This document shows positions 1-7,333 of a DNA stretch of 9,050 bases, piece after piece (within the stretch, counting starts at the first letter, position 1; each line of letters opens with the position of its first letter). The stretch comes from Clostridia bacterium. GTDB lineage: Bacteria > Bacillota > Clostridia > Saccharofermentanales > UBA5734. The DNA lies in the NCBI GenBank assembly GCA_018056585.1, contig JAGPFK010000032.1, positions 1 through 9,050 on the forward strand. Reading direction: 5' to 3'. The position numbers and the translations under genes were made by a program. The notes under the pieces were generated by a model, which saw nothing but the letters and a program-made list of their open reading frames with translations, was not told where the DNA came from and did not search any database.

Positions 1-244
1 CGCTCAAATCAATGACATGAATACCACGCTGAGAAAGTAAGATAAAAAGCAAAGCTGCGGCCACCAGCAAAAACACAATCAGAATCATCGTTTTTCGCTT
101 GTTCCCGCCAGGAGCTTTTGTTTCCGGGACAGGCTGCGGCAAAAAAGAATCAGGCTTTTCATTCGCTGTGGGCCGGCCTGGGGCAGGCGGTCGCGCCCCA
201 CTCAATTTCTTTTTATAATCATTGAGAAACTGATTGTCATCCAT
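1..244 (-). CDS. Partial CDS: proline-rich N-terminus plus one membrane span, function unknown
   Basis: The reading frame opens with ATG at 244 and is still open at base 1, giving 81 codons; the rest lies outside the window. GAGG sits 8 bases upstream of the ATG. Residues 1-48 are hydrophilic and rich in Pro, Gly and charged residues (several P-x-P-like stretches at 19-47). A basic NKRK cluster at 48-51 follows, then a hydrophobic segment at about 53-71, then a polar stretch. This predicts a cytoplasmic tail, one inward-anchored transmembrane helix, and an extracytoplasmic remainder that cannot be seen. The start lies only 12 bases after the stop of the ABC permease, so the gene very probably belongs to the same operon and may be translationally coupled. 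I do not recognise the family. An accessory or sensor subunit of the transporter is inference from position only. Confidence 0.72.
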   Translation of the reverse strand, partial: MDDNQFLNDYKKKLSGARPPAPGRPTANEKPDSFLPQPVPETKAPGGNKRKTMILIVFLLVAAALLFILLSQRGIHVIDLS

Positions 245-256
245 CGCATTTCCTCA

Positions 257-2023
257 TCAATCAACAATATCACGACGATTGAAAATAAAAACAGACAAGC
301 CCGTGCAAACAGCAGAATACAGCAATAAAACCCATACACCGGTCGCAACTGTGATCTTTGCCCCCATTCCGGTGAGGAGCAGAATGATTGAATTTTGCGA
401 TAAAAGCATGGGTAACTGTAAATAAAGGATCGGGGTGTAGGAAAGCCAGCTGCTCGCGCCCTGATAAACAAAGAGGTTCAAAATGATAAAACTGCTGATC
501 TGCAAAACGATTGGAACAACAATGGCTGCAGCCGCATTTTTGATCATCACAGACAACATGAAAGCCAAAGCAAAGCAAAAAAGAACCGGTAAAAGACAGG
601 CCAGAAACCGTGGCCAGTAGTAGGCAAAAAAATGGATCTGGGAAGCGACGGTATAGTTCGGATAAGAAAAATCGTCAAAACCAAAACAAATGCCGTTCAT
701 AAGGGCATTCAACAGGCAGCAGGCTAAGTCGGCGCTCAGCCAGATGATCAAGGCTGCGATGAATTTTGACATCAAGATCTTTGGACGTTTTCTGGGTCGG
801 ATCATCAGGAGCCGGATGGTGCCTTGCTGATACTCGCTGGCCATCAGCCATCCGCCGAGGAGTGTGCCGAACAAGGTGATCAGCAGGGCGTATTGTAAAA
901 AATTTGTGGTCCGGCTGCGGGCGCCGTCCGGCACATACTTCATATCCGGTCGGCCTGAATCGAGCGACTTTTGAGCAATGATGATGGCCTCATTGAGCGC
1001 GTTGATCCGGCTACGCATCGTCGCAACATATTCTTCGTATGTCTGGCGACTCCATTGTCCTTCCGTTTTCAGCCATTCCTCTTCCGTCAGGATGGTGAGA
1101 TAAGCGAGTTGGCTTCGGCTGTTTTCAATATCGGAAAGCGCGTTGTTCTGCCAACAGGACACCTGAGGCATGATGTTCTTTTCCAGCCTGTATTCCAGAA
1201 TCGGAATCGTATTTTCCGATATCAGTTTGATTTGACGTCTCATATCTTCAATCACACGACTGAGCGATTCTTCCTGAGACGGATCATCAATAATGGCTTG
1301 TTCCTGAATGGCTATATTTTTTTCTATTTCGGCTATCTCTTCTTTTGCCATCTGAATCCGCCATTCAATATACTGAGGGAAAAGATTGCCGGTTACGATA
1401 TTTTTTACCCTCTCAAGGTTTTCATTTGCCTTTTCAAGGAGTTGGCGTCTTTCTTCCGCTGTCATGTCGACGTATTTTTGCCTGAAGGTATCGGGATCCA
1501 TCCCTTTTCGGTAACTGATAACCGCCAGCATCACATCCTCCGGTACGTCTTCATGTTCCAAAATAAACCGGTCATAAAGGCATTCGATTCCATACCAGGC
1601 TAATTCGACGCGGTAATCCTCGTTGGATGTCACGGATTTTGCAAAAAACAGATAATAGGCGATTTCCTCGTCAATCAGTGACAGAAACAGATCCCGCGTC
1701 TCTTTTCCGGAAAGAGGGTGGCCATCGGCATCTATATCGTTTTTTTCACTGATAAGAGAGGATAACTGCCAGTAAAAAGGATTTTTTTCATCAATGGCAA
1801 CGCCATCAATCACAATTGAATTGATTCCTTTTTCAACCTGACTGAGAGAAGTTCTTATGGCAGTCGGCGAAGGAGCGCTGGATTCTTCTCTCTCCCGGCT
1901 GGAAAGATAGCCGATAACGGGAATAGCCAGGCCCCCTAGAACCACCAAAATCATCGTGATCAATAGAAATCTGGCAAGCAGAATATTCTTGATTTCATAT
2001 TTAATCTGTTTTAAAAAAGTCAT
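257..2023 (-). CDS. ABC-2 type transporter permease with large extracytoplasmic domain
   Basis: This 588-residue membrane protein is the likely channel partner of the ATPase encoded 25 bases upstream. One membrane helix is at about 18-40. A long soluble region follows (about 41-373), rich in Glu, Lys, Arg, Gln, Ile and Leu, and its second half (about 180-350) looks like coiled coil. Then come about five helices (near 375-395, 419-445, 470-495, 500-522 and 555-582). Just after the second helix is an S-E-x-Q-x-G-T-I-R motif (396-404) followed by a basic stretch, typical of ABC-2 permeases (ABC2_membrane_3-like topology: helix, external domain, then a helix bundle). The start ATG has GGCGGAGG 6 bases upstream. 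The family exports drugs, peptides, lipids or ions, but the substrate cannot be told here. The external domain is much larger than in simple ABC-2 permeases of about 250-400 residues. Confidence 0.88.
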   Translation of the reverse strand: MTFLKQIKYEIKNILLARFLLITMILVVLGGLAIPVIGYLSSREREESSAPSPTAIRTSLSQVEKGINSIVIDGVAIDEKNPFYWQLSSLISEKNDIDADGHPLSGKETRDLFLSLIDEEIAYYLFFAKSVTSNEDYRVELAWYGIECLYDRFILEHEDVPEDVMLAVISYRKGMDPDTFRQKYVDMTAEERRQLLEKANENLERVKNIVTGNLFPQYIEWRIQMAKEEIAEIEKNIAIQEQAIIDDPSQEESLSRVIEDMRRQIKLISENTIPILEYRLEKNIMPQVSCWQNNALSDIENSRSQLAYLTILTEEEWLKTEGQWSRQTYEEYVATMRSRINALNEAIIIAQKSLDSGRPDMKYVPDGARSRTTNFLQYALLITLFGTLLGGWLMASEYQQGTIRLLMIRPRKRPKILMSKFIAALIIWLSADLACCLLNALMNGICFGFDDFSYPNYTVASQIHFFAYYWPRFLACLLPVLFCFALAFMLSVMIKNAAAAIVVPIVLQISSFIILNLFVYQGASSWLSYTPILYLQLPMLLSQNSIILLLTGMGAKITVATGVWVLLLYSAVCTGLSVFIFNRRDIVD

Positions 2024-2048
2024 CGTTGTCCTCCGCCTGAAGGCTTCT

Positions 2049-2969
2049 CTATTGAATCTGATCCTTTGAACCGGTCGTCATGGAGATGAATTCCTGTTCC
2101 AGTGTCCGGTGCTTCTGGTTGACGGCATAAATATCTATATTTTTTTCAATCAAAGCCTTGATGATGGAGGGAATCTCATTTTGTTTCAAAAAAACACGGA
2201 CACCGCCGTTTTCGAGCGAGCCGTGAAGCCCGATTTCTTCAAAATGGTTTAAAGTCCGCTGGCTGTCCGACGTAACGAACGTATAGTTGAATAGCATTTC
2301 ATCTTCATCGCTTCTCTGGTTCATCTTCTTTTCGCCGACCATTTTACCTTGATCAATGATATAGATACGATCACACATCAATTCCATCTCAGAGAGTAGA
2401 TGACTGGAAATAAAGACGCCGACTCCGGCCTCCCTGGAAAGATATTTCAGCAAGTCACGCAGCTCTTTGATCCCTAAAGGATCAAGACCATTGGTCGGCT
2501 CGTCCAGAACCAACAGAGGAGGCTTATGCAGCAAAGCCTGTGCAATGCCGACTCTCTGGCACATCCCCAGAGAATAGTTTTTAACCTTATCATCGATTCG
2601 GGCTGACATTTTAACCAGCCGGACCACTTCATCAATTGCGGAAGAATCCACGTTCTGATACATGGACGCAAAATATTCAAGATTTTGCCGGCCGGTCAGG
2701 CGTTTGTACAAATCTGGACTTTCCACGATGCCGCCCACACACTCCATTGCTTTTTCAAAGTCGCGGGTAATGTCATGGCCCATGATTCGGATAGCTCCCT
2801 CGGTGATGCGAAACAAACCCAATATCATTTTGATGGTGGTTGTTTTGCCCGCACCATTTGGTCCGAGAAATCCAACAATCTCACCTGAGTGAACAGAAAG
2901 GGAGATCCCCTTCAGAATTTCTCTTTTTTTGATGGTTTTTTTGATTCCTTCAAGTATCAGTAATTCCAA
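2049..2969 (-). CDS. ABC transporter ATP-binding protein, BcrA/CcmA type
   Basis: This 306-residue cytoplasmic ATPase would drive the ABC-2 permease downstream. The nucleotide-binding domain covers about 1-215. Visible motifs are Walker A GPNGAGKT (36-43), an ESPDLY segment (83-88) where the Q-loop usually lies, signature YSLGMCQR (132-139), Walker B with LDEPTNGLDP (155-164) and the switch histidine in SSH (188-190). The E-S-P-x-x-Y form of the Q-loop and the C-terminal LEQEF segment (290-294) are typical of exporters related to bacitracin, daunorubicin and lantibiotic self-protection ATPases. The tail (about 216-306) is an accessory domain. The start is TTG at 2969: an in-frame TAA lies 24 bases upstream with no ATG between, and a G-rich GGGGCGGG lies about 7 bases before it. 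Exporter class is well supported; the substrate is not. Confidence 0.9.
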   Translation of the reverse strand: MELLILEGIKKTIKKREILKGISLSVHSGEIVGFLGPNGAGKTTTIKMILGLFRITEGAIRIMGHDITRDFEKAMECVGGIVESPDLYKRLTGRQNLEYFASMYQNVDSSAIDEVVRLVKMSARIDDKVKNYSLGMCQRVGIAQALLHKPPLLVLDEPTNGLDPLGIKELRDLLKYLSREAGVGVFISSHLLSEMELMCDRIYIIDQGKMVGEKKMNQRSDEDEMLFNYTFVTSDSQRTLNHFEEIGLHGSLENGGVRVFLKQNEIPSIIKALIEKNIDIYAVNQKHRTLEQEFISMTTGSKDQIQ

Positions 2970-3049
2970 TGGAAACCCGCCCCGATCCGCTTAATCTTTC
3001 TTTATAACGGCTAAACCTTAAAAAAGTTCCCTAAAACAAATGATGATTC

Positions 3050-3078
3050 AGTATAACACAATTCAGATTAAAAAGAGG
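3050..3078 (-). promoter_or_regulatory. Putative extended -10 promoter for the ABC transporter operon
   Basis: Read on the minus strand, TGTTATACT gives an extended -10 element (TG, one base, TATACT, with the hexamer at 3055-3050). The -35 position (about 3073-3078, CCTCTT) is poor, which extended -10 promoters tolerate. A start near 3043 would give a leader of about 74 bases before the TTG of the ATPase gene. Seen by eye only. Confidence 0.5.
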
Positions 3079-3096
3079 AATATGCGCTTTACGGCG

Positions 3097-3125
3097 TTGA
3101 CAATTGGCGCGCCCTTCCCTAAAAT
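3097..3125 (+). promoter_or_regulatory. Sigma-70/SigA type promoter of tRNA-Arg
   Basis: A perfect TTGACA (3097-3102), a 17-base spacer and TAAAAT (3120-3125) make a near-consensus promoter. The predicted start is around 3132, six bases before the mature tRNA 5' end. The -10 box lies inside a small palindrome, CCCTA-AAA-TAGGG (3117-3129). Confidence 0.85.
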
Positions 3126-3137
3126 AGGGTTGCATTC

Positions 3138-3214
<77 letters not shown>

Positions 3215-3220
3215 AAACGC

Positions 3221-3256
3221 AAAGCCGTCGGAATGTCTGTTCCGGCGGCTTTTTTT
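3221..3256 (+). terminator. Intrinsic terminator of tRNA-Arg, possibly bidirectional
   Basis: The arm AAAGCCGTCGGAA (3221-3233) pairs with TTCCGGCGGCTTT (3240-3252) with one T-G wobble and a 6-base loop; a run of seven T ends at 3256. This is a strong rho-independent terminator for the tRNA. On the minus strand the same hairpin starts 8 bases after the phoR stop codon, but its T tail is broken (CTTTGCGTTTT), so it may also end the pst-pho operon, less efficiently. Confidence 0.9.
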
Positions 3257-3260
3257 ATCA

Positions 3261-5009
3261 TCATATTTTCAGGTAAACCTTAAAAACAGATCCTTCGCCT
3301 TTTGTGCTTGAAACGGTCGCATATCCGCCATACAGCTTGGCAATATGCTTCACAATGGACAGCCCGAGTCCTGTTCCTCCCTGATCAGAAGAGCGACCCG
3401 CATCAATCCGATAAAACCGCTCAAAAAGACGATCGAGATGCTCCTTGCCAATACCAATTCCCGTATCCGAAACGGTCAGTACCACGAAACCGTCCGGGTC
3501 GCGGTTTACATCGATGCTGACCCGACCGCCAGGATGATTGTATTTGATCGCATTATCTGTCAAATTAATCAAAATCTGCCTGATTCTGTTCGGATTGGCC
3601 TGAACCATGAATGGGCTCTCATCCTCGGGAACGAGAATCGTCACTTGCGACGCCGATGCAAAGTCATCCAGCATCACCGCAACATCATCAATAAGCGCCC
3701 GCAAGTCAAATGTCTGGTCATCCGGATCGGTTTCTTTGTTTTCAATTTCTGACAAAATCAAAATATCTTTAATCAATTGATGTAGACGCTCTGCTTCAAC
3801 ATCAATAAACTCCAAAAACCGATCGGCTACCTCCGGCTTTTTAATGGCTCCGGATCGCAGCGTTTCAACAAAACCGCGAATTGATGTCAAGGGTGTTTTT
3901 AATTCATGTGTGACATTAGCCACAAAGTCGCTCCTCATCTGCTGAAGTTTTTTGGCTTCAGTTACATCATGAAGCGTCAGGATCACCCGATCAGATGAAG
4001 TCGCATAGACAGGCGACGCAATGACCTGAAAATCAGCCGGGCCGTTTAGGGTTTGCAAACATAATTCAGCCTGTACCGCTTGCTTTTCTGTCAAGGACCG
4101 TCTGACAAGATCCTCGGCTGCCTGGCTTTGTGTGATAAAAATCAAAGGACAGGCCGTCATTTCCGGATCAATCGCGCCGCCAAAAACTTCTTTTGCCCGT
4201 TTATTCATAAATGTTATGGTGCAGGACTCACCGACAACCATGACGGGATCCGTTACAGTGTTGATGATGATATCCAGCCTTTCATTGCGATCATTGATCT
4301 CACAGATTGTTTTTTGAATCCGCATCGCCATCTGGTTGATTGCTTTGCCCAGCAAGGCAACCTCATCATCATCATGCTCAAATAAAACAGGTTTGTCATA
4401 CTGTCCGTTTGCTATAGCTGCCGCGGCAACCGTTATTTGCCGGAGCGGAAAGGACAGGTGCCTGTTCGCCAGAACAGACAGGGTGATCAGCAGCAAAAAG
4501 GTCATTACGATAACCAGCAGCAAGGTTTGCCCCATGTCGCGGAGTATGGCTTTGTTTTGATAAACAGGGATGGCTGTTCTGATGGCAAGATCCAAATCTT
4601 TTACAAATTGAGCAACATAGATCATCTCTGTATCTAAGGTGTCGCTTCGCCTGACAGCATAACCAACCGATTCATTTTGAAAAGCAATCGCAATTTCCTC
4701 ACGAAATCGATGATTTTCCATTCGGCTGCTGTCCGCTTCATTATCATACAAAACTTGTCCCTCTCTGTTGACAATCGTTACCCGGAAAGCCATTTGATCA
4801 CTTCCAAAGACTTCCATTGCGTCATGGGCAGCATCCAACGGAGAGGCGCCCTCCTCCATGCGCCGCGCGATCAGTTTACCCGCAGCCAGAAGATAGCGAT
4901 GGTTATTTTCATTGTTATAATAGCTGAGTGTATAAAAAGATGCCAGACTGATCAGCAAGACAGACGTCATCAGAATTGTAAGATTAAGCAGATTTATTTT
5001 TTTAAGCAT
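3261..5009 (-). CDS. phoR: PhoR-type sensor histidine kinase
   Basis: This 582-residue membrane kinase autophosphorylates and passes phosphate to the response regulator encoded just upstream. Domains in order: membrane helix at about 8-29, extracytoplasmic sensor region at about 30-158, second helix at about 161-181, HAMP linker at about 182-236, a PAS-like domain at about 240-350, then the catalytic core. The phospho-acceptor is His368 in a FVANVTHELKTPLTSI motif. The N box holds Asn482 and Asn486, the G1 box is DTGIGIG (515-521), the F box is FERFYR (529-534), and the G2 box is GTGLGL (545-550). All catalytic motifs are intact. The ATG has GAGGG about 7 bases upstream and starts 45 bases after the regulator stop. 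The place at the end of a pst-phoU operon supports phosphate sensing; without that context it could be taken for a VicK/ResE-like kinase. Confidence 0.93.
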   Translation of the reverse strand: MLKKINLLNLTILMTSVLLISLASFYTLSYYNNENNHRYLLAAGKLIARRMEEGASPLDAAHDAMEVFGSDQMAFRVTIVNREGQVLYDNEADSSRMENHRFREEIAIAFQNESVGYAVRRSDTLDTEMIYVAQFVKDLDLAIRTAIPVYQNKAILRDMGQTLLLVIVMTFLLLITLSVLANRHLSFPLRQITVAAAAIANGQYDKPVLFEHDDDEVALLGKAINQMAMRIQKTICEINDRNERLDIIINTVTDPVMVVGESCTITFMNKRAKEVFGGAIDPEMTACPLIFITQSQAAEDLVRRSLTEKQAVQAELCLQTLNGPADFQVIASPVYATSSDRVILTLHDVTEAKKLQQMRSDFVANVTHELKTPLTSIRGFVETLRSGAIKKPEVADRFLEFIDVEAERLHQLIKDILILSEIENKETDPDDQTFDLRALIDDVAVMLDDFASASQVTILVPEDESPFMVQANPNRIRQILINLTDNAIKYNHPGGRVSIDVNRDPDGFVVLTVSDTGIGIGKEHLDRLFERFYRIDAGRSSDQGGTGLGLSIVKHIAKLYGGYATVSSTKGEGSVFKVYLKI

Positions 5010-5054
5010 GAGGTTCCCTCTGAAGGCAAAAATCAGCCTCAGCTCCCGATGAAG

Positions 5055-5837
5055 TCATAAAGCACGGTCGATGAAACGATAACCATGTCCGCGGACTGTT
5101 TCAATGATAGATTGTTCTTCGTCATCATCCAGTTTGCGGCGCAGCTGACGAATATGCACGTCAACCGTCCGCGTTTCACCGCCATACTCAAAGCCCCAGA
5201 CACGATTCAGTAATTCGTCGCGGCTGAAAGCGATGCCGCGATTGGTCATGAGAAACTTAAGCAGTTCATATTCCTTGTGCGTCATGTCAATTTCTTGTCC
5301 GCCTTTGAAAACCCGATGCCGCACATCATCAAGCAAGATATCACGACATCGATACTGCGTCATCTGATCTGTATCGGTCGATTGCGCTGCCTCTTCAGTT
5401 TTTTGATCAGGCCCGTCCGAAGCCGCAGGCAACGGGTGATTGGCGCTCTTTTGTCGATATCTGCGCAGCAGCGCCTGGACTCTGGCCTCAAGTTCTCTCA
5501 TTCCGAACGGTTTTGTCAGATAATCATCCGCGCCGCTTTCAAAACCGCGCACTTTATCCGATTCCGAACCGCGCGCGGTTAACATCAAAACAGGAACCCA
5601 GGCAAAAAGCTCCGATTGACGCAATTTCCGGCAGATTTCATAGCCATCCGGACCAGGCAGCATCAGATCAAGGATAAACAGATCCGGTGCTTTTTCGGGC
5701 ATGGATTCAAGCGTTTGAAATAACTGAAGCCCGTCATGAAAAATGCGGACGGAAAAGCCGGCTTCCCTTAAGTTGTAAGCCAGCAGTTCGGCAATGGCAA
5801 TATCATCTTCAACAATTATAATCTGCGGCTGGTCCAT
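5055..5837 (-). CDS. phoP: PhoP/PhoB-type response regulator (OmpR family)
   Basis: This 260-residue cytoplasmic transcription factor has a receiver domain (about 4-125) and a winged-helix DNA-binding domain (about 162-258). Receiver residues are all present: acidic pair Asp11/Asp12, phospho-acceptor Asp57 (in FILDLMLPGPDG), Thr87 and Lys109 (in TKPF). The output domain shows the OmpR-family pattern, with TVDVHIRQLRRKL (224-236) in the recognition helix region and a C-terminal RGHGYRF turn (249-255). The linker (about 128-160) is long, polar and rich in Gln, Asp and Thr. The start ATG lacks a good Shine-Dalgarno: only GGG 6 bases upstream, 24 bases after the phoU stop. Translation may depend on coupling to phoU. 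PhoP is the Gram-positive name; PhoB would be equivalent. The expected role is control of the Pho regulon. Confidence 0.93.
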   Translation of the reverse strand: MDQPQIIIVEDDIAIAELLAYNLREAGFSVRIFHDGLQLFQTLESMPEKAPDLFILDLMLPGPDGYEICRKLRQSELFAWVPVLMLTARGSESDKVRGFESGADDYLTKPFGMRELEARVQALLRRYRQKSANHPLPAASDGPDQKTEEAAQSTDTDQMTQYRCRDILLDDVRHRVFKGGQEIDMTHKEYELLKFLMTNRGIAFSRDELLNRVWGFEYGGETRTVDVHIRQLRRKLDDDEEQSIIETVRGHGYRFIDRAL

Positions 5838-5861
5838 CGCAAACCCAAAAAGTGCATTTTT

Positions 5862-6518
5862 TCACTCATGCCTGTACCGTCCCTTCAGATAAAATATAAC
5901 CCATTCGGCAACATTTTGCGCGTGATCGGCGATGCGTTCCACGTATTTACAGAATAGCAGCATTTCAACGGACTGGTCAATATTCTTCTTGTCTTCTTTC
6001 ATCAGATTGATCAGATATGCCTTGAGACTTTCGTAATACTCGTCAACCTTTTCGTCCATGTCTATGATGACCTTGGCCTTTTGTTCATCCTGTGCAATAT
6101 AAGCTTCAAGGGCGCCATGAATCATGTCTTGAGCGATATTGACCATCGCAATCAGATGATGCGGCATGTTCATATGATCGGTCAGCTTACACAGAGCCAG
6201 CGTCCGCTCACTCATATCGCTCGCATGATCGGCGATGCGTTCTAAGTCTGTAATCAGTTTCAATGCCGATGTCACATCCCGCAAATCCCGGGCGACTGGT
6301 TGTTGGCGGGAAATTATCATTACGCATTGGTGATTGATTTCGCACTCCATGTTGTCTATTATATCGTCTTCTTCTATGATCCTTTCTGCTTTTTGCGCAT
6401 CCAGATTGATCAAAGCCTCAATGGCCTCTCCAATCGCTTTTTCAACTGCCGCCCCCATCCGAATAATGAGCTGATGTAATGAATCAATTTCTCGTTGAAA
6501 CTCGATTCTGGCGGTCAT
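5862..6518 (-). CDS. phoU: Phosphate signalling protein PhoU
   Basis: This 218-residue all-helical cytoplasmic protein has the normal family length. It contains the two tandem PhoU domains, each with the metal-contacting signature: DLERIADHASDMSE (91-104) in the first and YVERIADHAQNVAE (192-205) in the second. In the family, PhoU binds the PstB side of the transporter and the PhoR kinase, keeps the Pho response off when phosphate is plentiful, and limits phosphate uptake. The position between pstB and the two-component genes fits that bridging job. The ATG is preceded by GGGAGGTGATC (6533-6523), a near-perfect match to the 16S anti-Shine-Dalgarno, so strong translation is expected. A promoter-like pair in the end of pstB might give phoU-phoP-phoR some transcription independent of the transporter genes. 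Confidence 0.97.
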   Translation of the reverse strand: MTARIEFQREIDSLHQLIIRMGAAVEKAIGEAIEALINLDAQKAERIIEEDDIIDNMECEINHQCVMIISRQQPVARDLRDVTSALKLITDLERIADHASDMSERTLALCKLTDHMNMPHHLIAMVNIAQDMIHGALEAYIAQDEQKAKVIIDMDEKVDEYYESLKAYLINLMKEDKKNIDQSVEMLLFCKYVERIADHAQNVAEWVIFYLKGRYRHE

Positions 6519-6522
6519 GTCA

Positions 6523-6533
6523 GATCACCTCCC
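6523..6533 (-). promoter_or_regulatory. Strong ribosome binding site of phoU
   Basis: GGGAGGTGATC on the minus strand, with the GGAGG core 9 bases before the ATG, is one of the best Shine-Dalgarno matches in the window. pstA has a similar one (GGAGGTGAT, 8379-8371). The adjacent phoP start has almost none. Confidence 0.85.
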
Positions 6534-6551
6534 TTTACCGTACGGCCAGAC

Positions 6552-6580
6552 TTAATATTCTAACCAAACCGACCTGTCAA
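6552..6580 (-). promoter_or_regulatory. Possible internal promoter before phoU-phoP-phoR
   Basis: On the minus strand a perfect TTGACA (6580-6575) is followed after exactly 17 bases by TATTAA (6557-6552, 4 of 6 consensus bases). The start would be near 6545, about 27 bases before the phoU ATG and inside the palindrome CCGTACGG (6545-6538). The -35 overlaps codons for the conserved C-terminal L-T-G of PstB, so the hexamer may be a coding coincidence. Confidence 0.35.
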
Positions 6581-7321
6581 GTATCGTTCCGTTTCTTTAT
6601 GCTGTGGTTTGTAAAAAAGATTGCCTGTCTGATCGTACTCAATAACCTCACCCATCATAAAGAAAGCAGTCCAGTCGCTGACGCGTGCCGCCTGCTGCAT
6701 GTTATGCGTCACCATCACAATCGTGTAGTTTGTTTTTAACTCCGAGATCAAATCCTCTATTTTCTGTGTGGACGCCGGGTCCAGGGCACTGGTTGATTCG
6801 TCCAGCAAAAGAATGTCCGGCTCCACAGCTAAAGCTCTGGCTATGCACAGACGTTGCTGCTGCCCTCCGGATAATTTCTGCGCTTGATCTCCTAATCGAT
6901 CCTTTACTTCCGGCCACAAAGCTGCGTCGGTGAGGCTGCGCATAACGATTCCGTCCAAAATTGCCTTTTTCCGTATTCCGTGAATACGCGGCCCGTAAGC
7001 AACGTTGTCATAGATCGTCATTGGAAAGGGATTTGGTTTTTGAAAAACCATCCCGATTTTTCTGCGCAGTAAAGGCACATTAACATCAGGATTGTAGATG
7101 TCGATGCCATCAACCCATACTTTCCCATTCACCGTTACATCAGGAATCAGATCATTCATACGGTTCAATGTTCTTAAAAACGTCGATTTACCGCAACCGG
7201 ACGGACCAATTAATGCCGTCACCCTATATGCCGGAATGTCCATTGTGACTGATTTAAGCGCCTGGAGTGAGCCATAAAATAAATCTAAATCTTTGGTTTT
7301 GATTTTTATTTCCTCTTTCAA
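6560..7321 (-). CDS. pstB: Phosphate ABC transporter ATPase PstB
   Basis: This 253-residue cytoplasmic ATPase energises phosphate uptake through PstC-PstA and has the normal length for PstB. Motifs: Walker [10 protein letters not shown] (39-47), Q-loop Gln94 in VFQKPNPFP, signature LSGGQQQR (150-157), Walker B/D-loop [12 protein letters not shown] (171-182) and the switch His206 in [13 protein letters not shown]. The last of these, together with [10 protein letters not shown] (51-60) and the C-terminal TGRFG, is characteristic of PstB. Walker B reads DES where PstB more often has DEP; the catalytic Glu175 is intact. The start is TTG at 7321, chosen because GAGGAGG lies 5 bases upstream and no in-frame ATG precedes the conserved region. 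It follows pstA after a 97-base gap and precedes phoU by 41 bases. Confidence 0.97.
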   Translation of the reverse strand: MKEEIKIKTKDLDLFYGSLQALKSVTMDIPAYRVTALIGPSGCGKSTFLRTLNRMNDLIPDVTVNGKVWVDGIDIYNPDVNVPLLRRKIGMVFQKPNPFPMTIYDNVAYGPRIHGIRKKAILDGIVMRSLTDAALWPEVKDRLGDQAQKLSGGQQQRLCIARALAVEPDILLLDESTSALDPASTQKIEDLISELKTNYTIVMVTHNMQQAARVSDWTAFFMMGEVIEYDQTGNLFYKPQHKETERYLTGRFG

Positions 7322-7326
7322 TTCAT

Positions 7327-7333
7327 CCTCCTC
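7327..7333 (-). promoter_or_regulatory. Ribosome binding site that sets the TTG start of pstB
   Basis: GAGGAGG (7333-7327) ends 5 bases before the TTG at 7321. An ATG (7326-7324) abuts the site directly but is out of frame and stops after two codons (ATG-AAT-TGA), so TTG is the workable start. Confidence 0.75.

Noticed and set aside
202..471. 89-codon minus-strand ORF overlapping the permease end and the next gene
   Set aside because: It is out of frame with both real genes, is Cys/Phe/Ser-rich, and ends MRWMTISF..., which is the shifted frame of the proline-rich protein start.
971..1603. 210-codon plus-strand ORF antisense to the permease gene
   Set aside because: It lies wholly inside the permease gene, has no recognisable domain, and is rich in Phe/Arg/His as expected from the complement of a Glu/Lys-rich coiled-coil coding stretch.
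4366..4377. Repeated CATCATCAT tract
   Set aside because: It lies within phoR and encodes the acidic HDDDE segment of the HAMP region; too short to be a meaningful repeat.
7318..7326. Two-codon ORF ATG-AAT-TGA overlapping the pstB TTG start
   Set aside because: The ATG abuts the GAGGAGG site with no usable spacing, so initiation there is unlikely; probably a by-product of the TTG start context.
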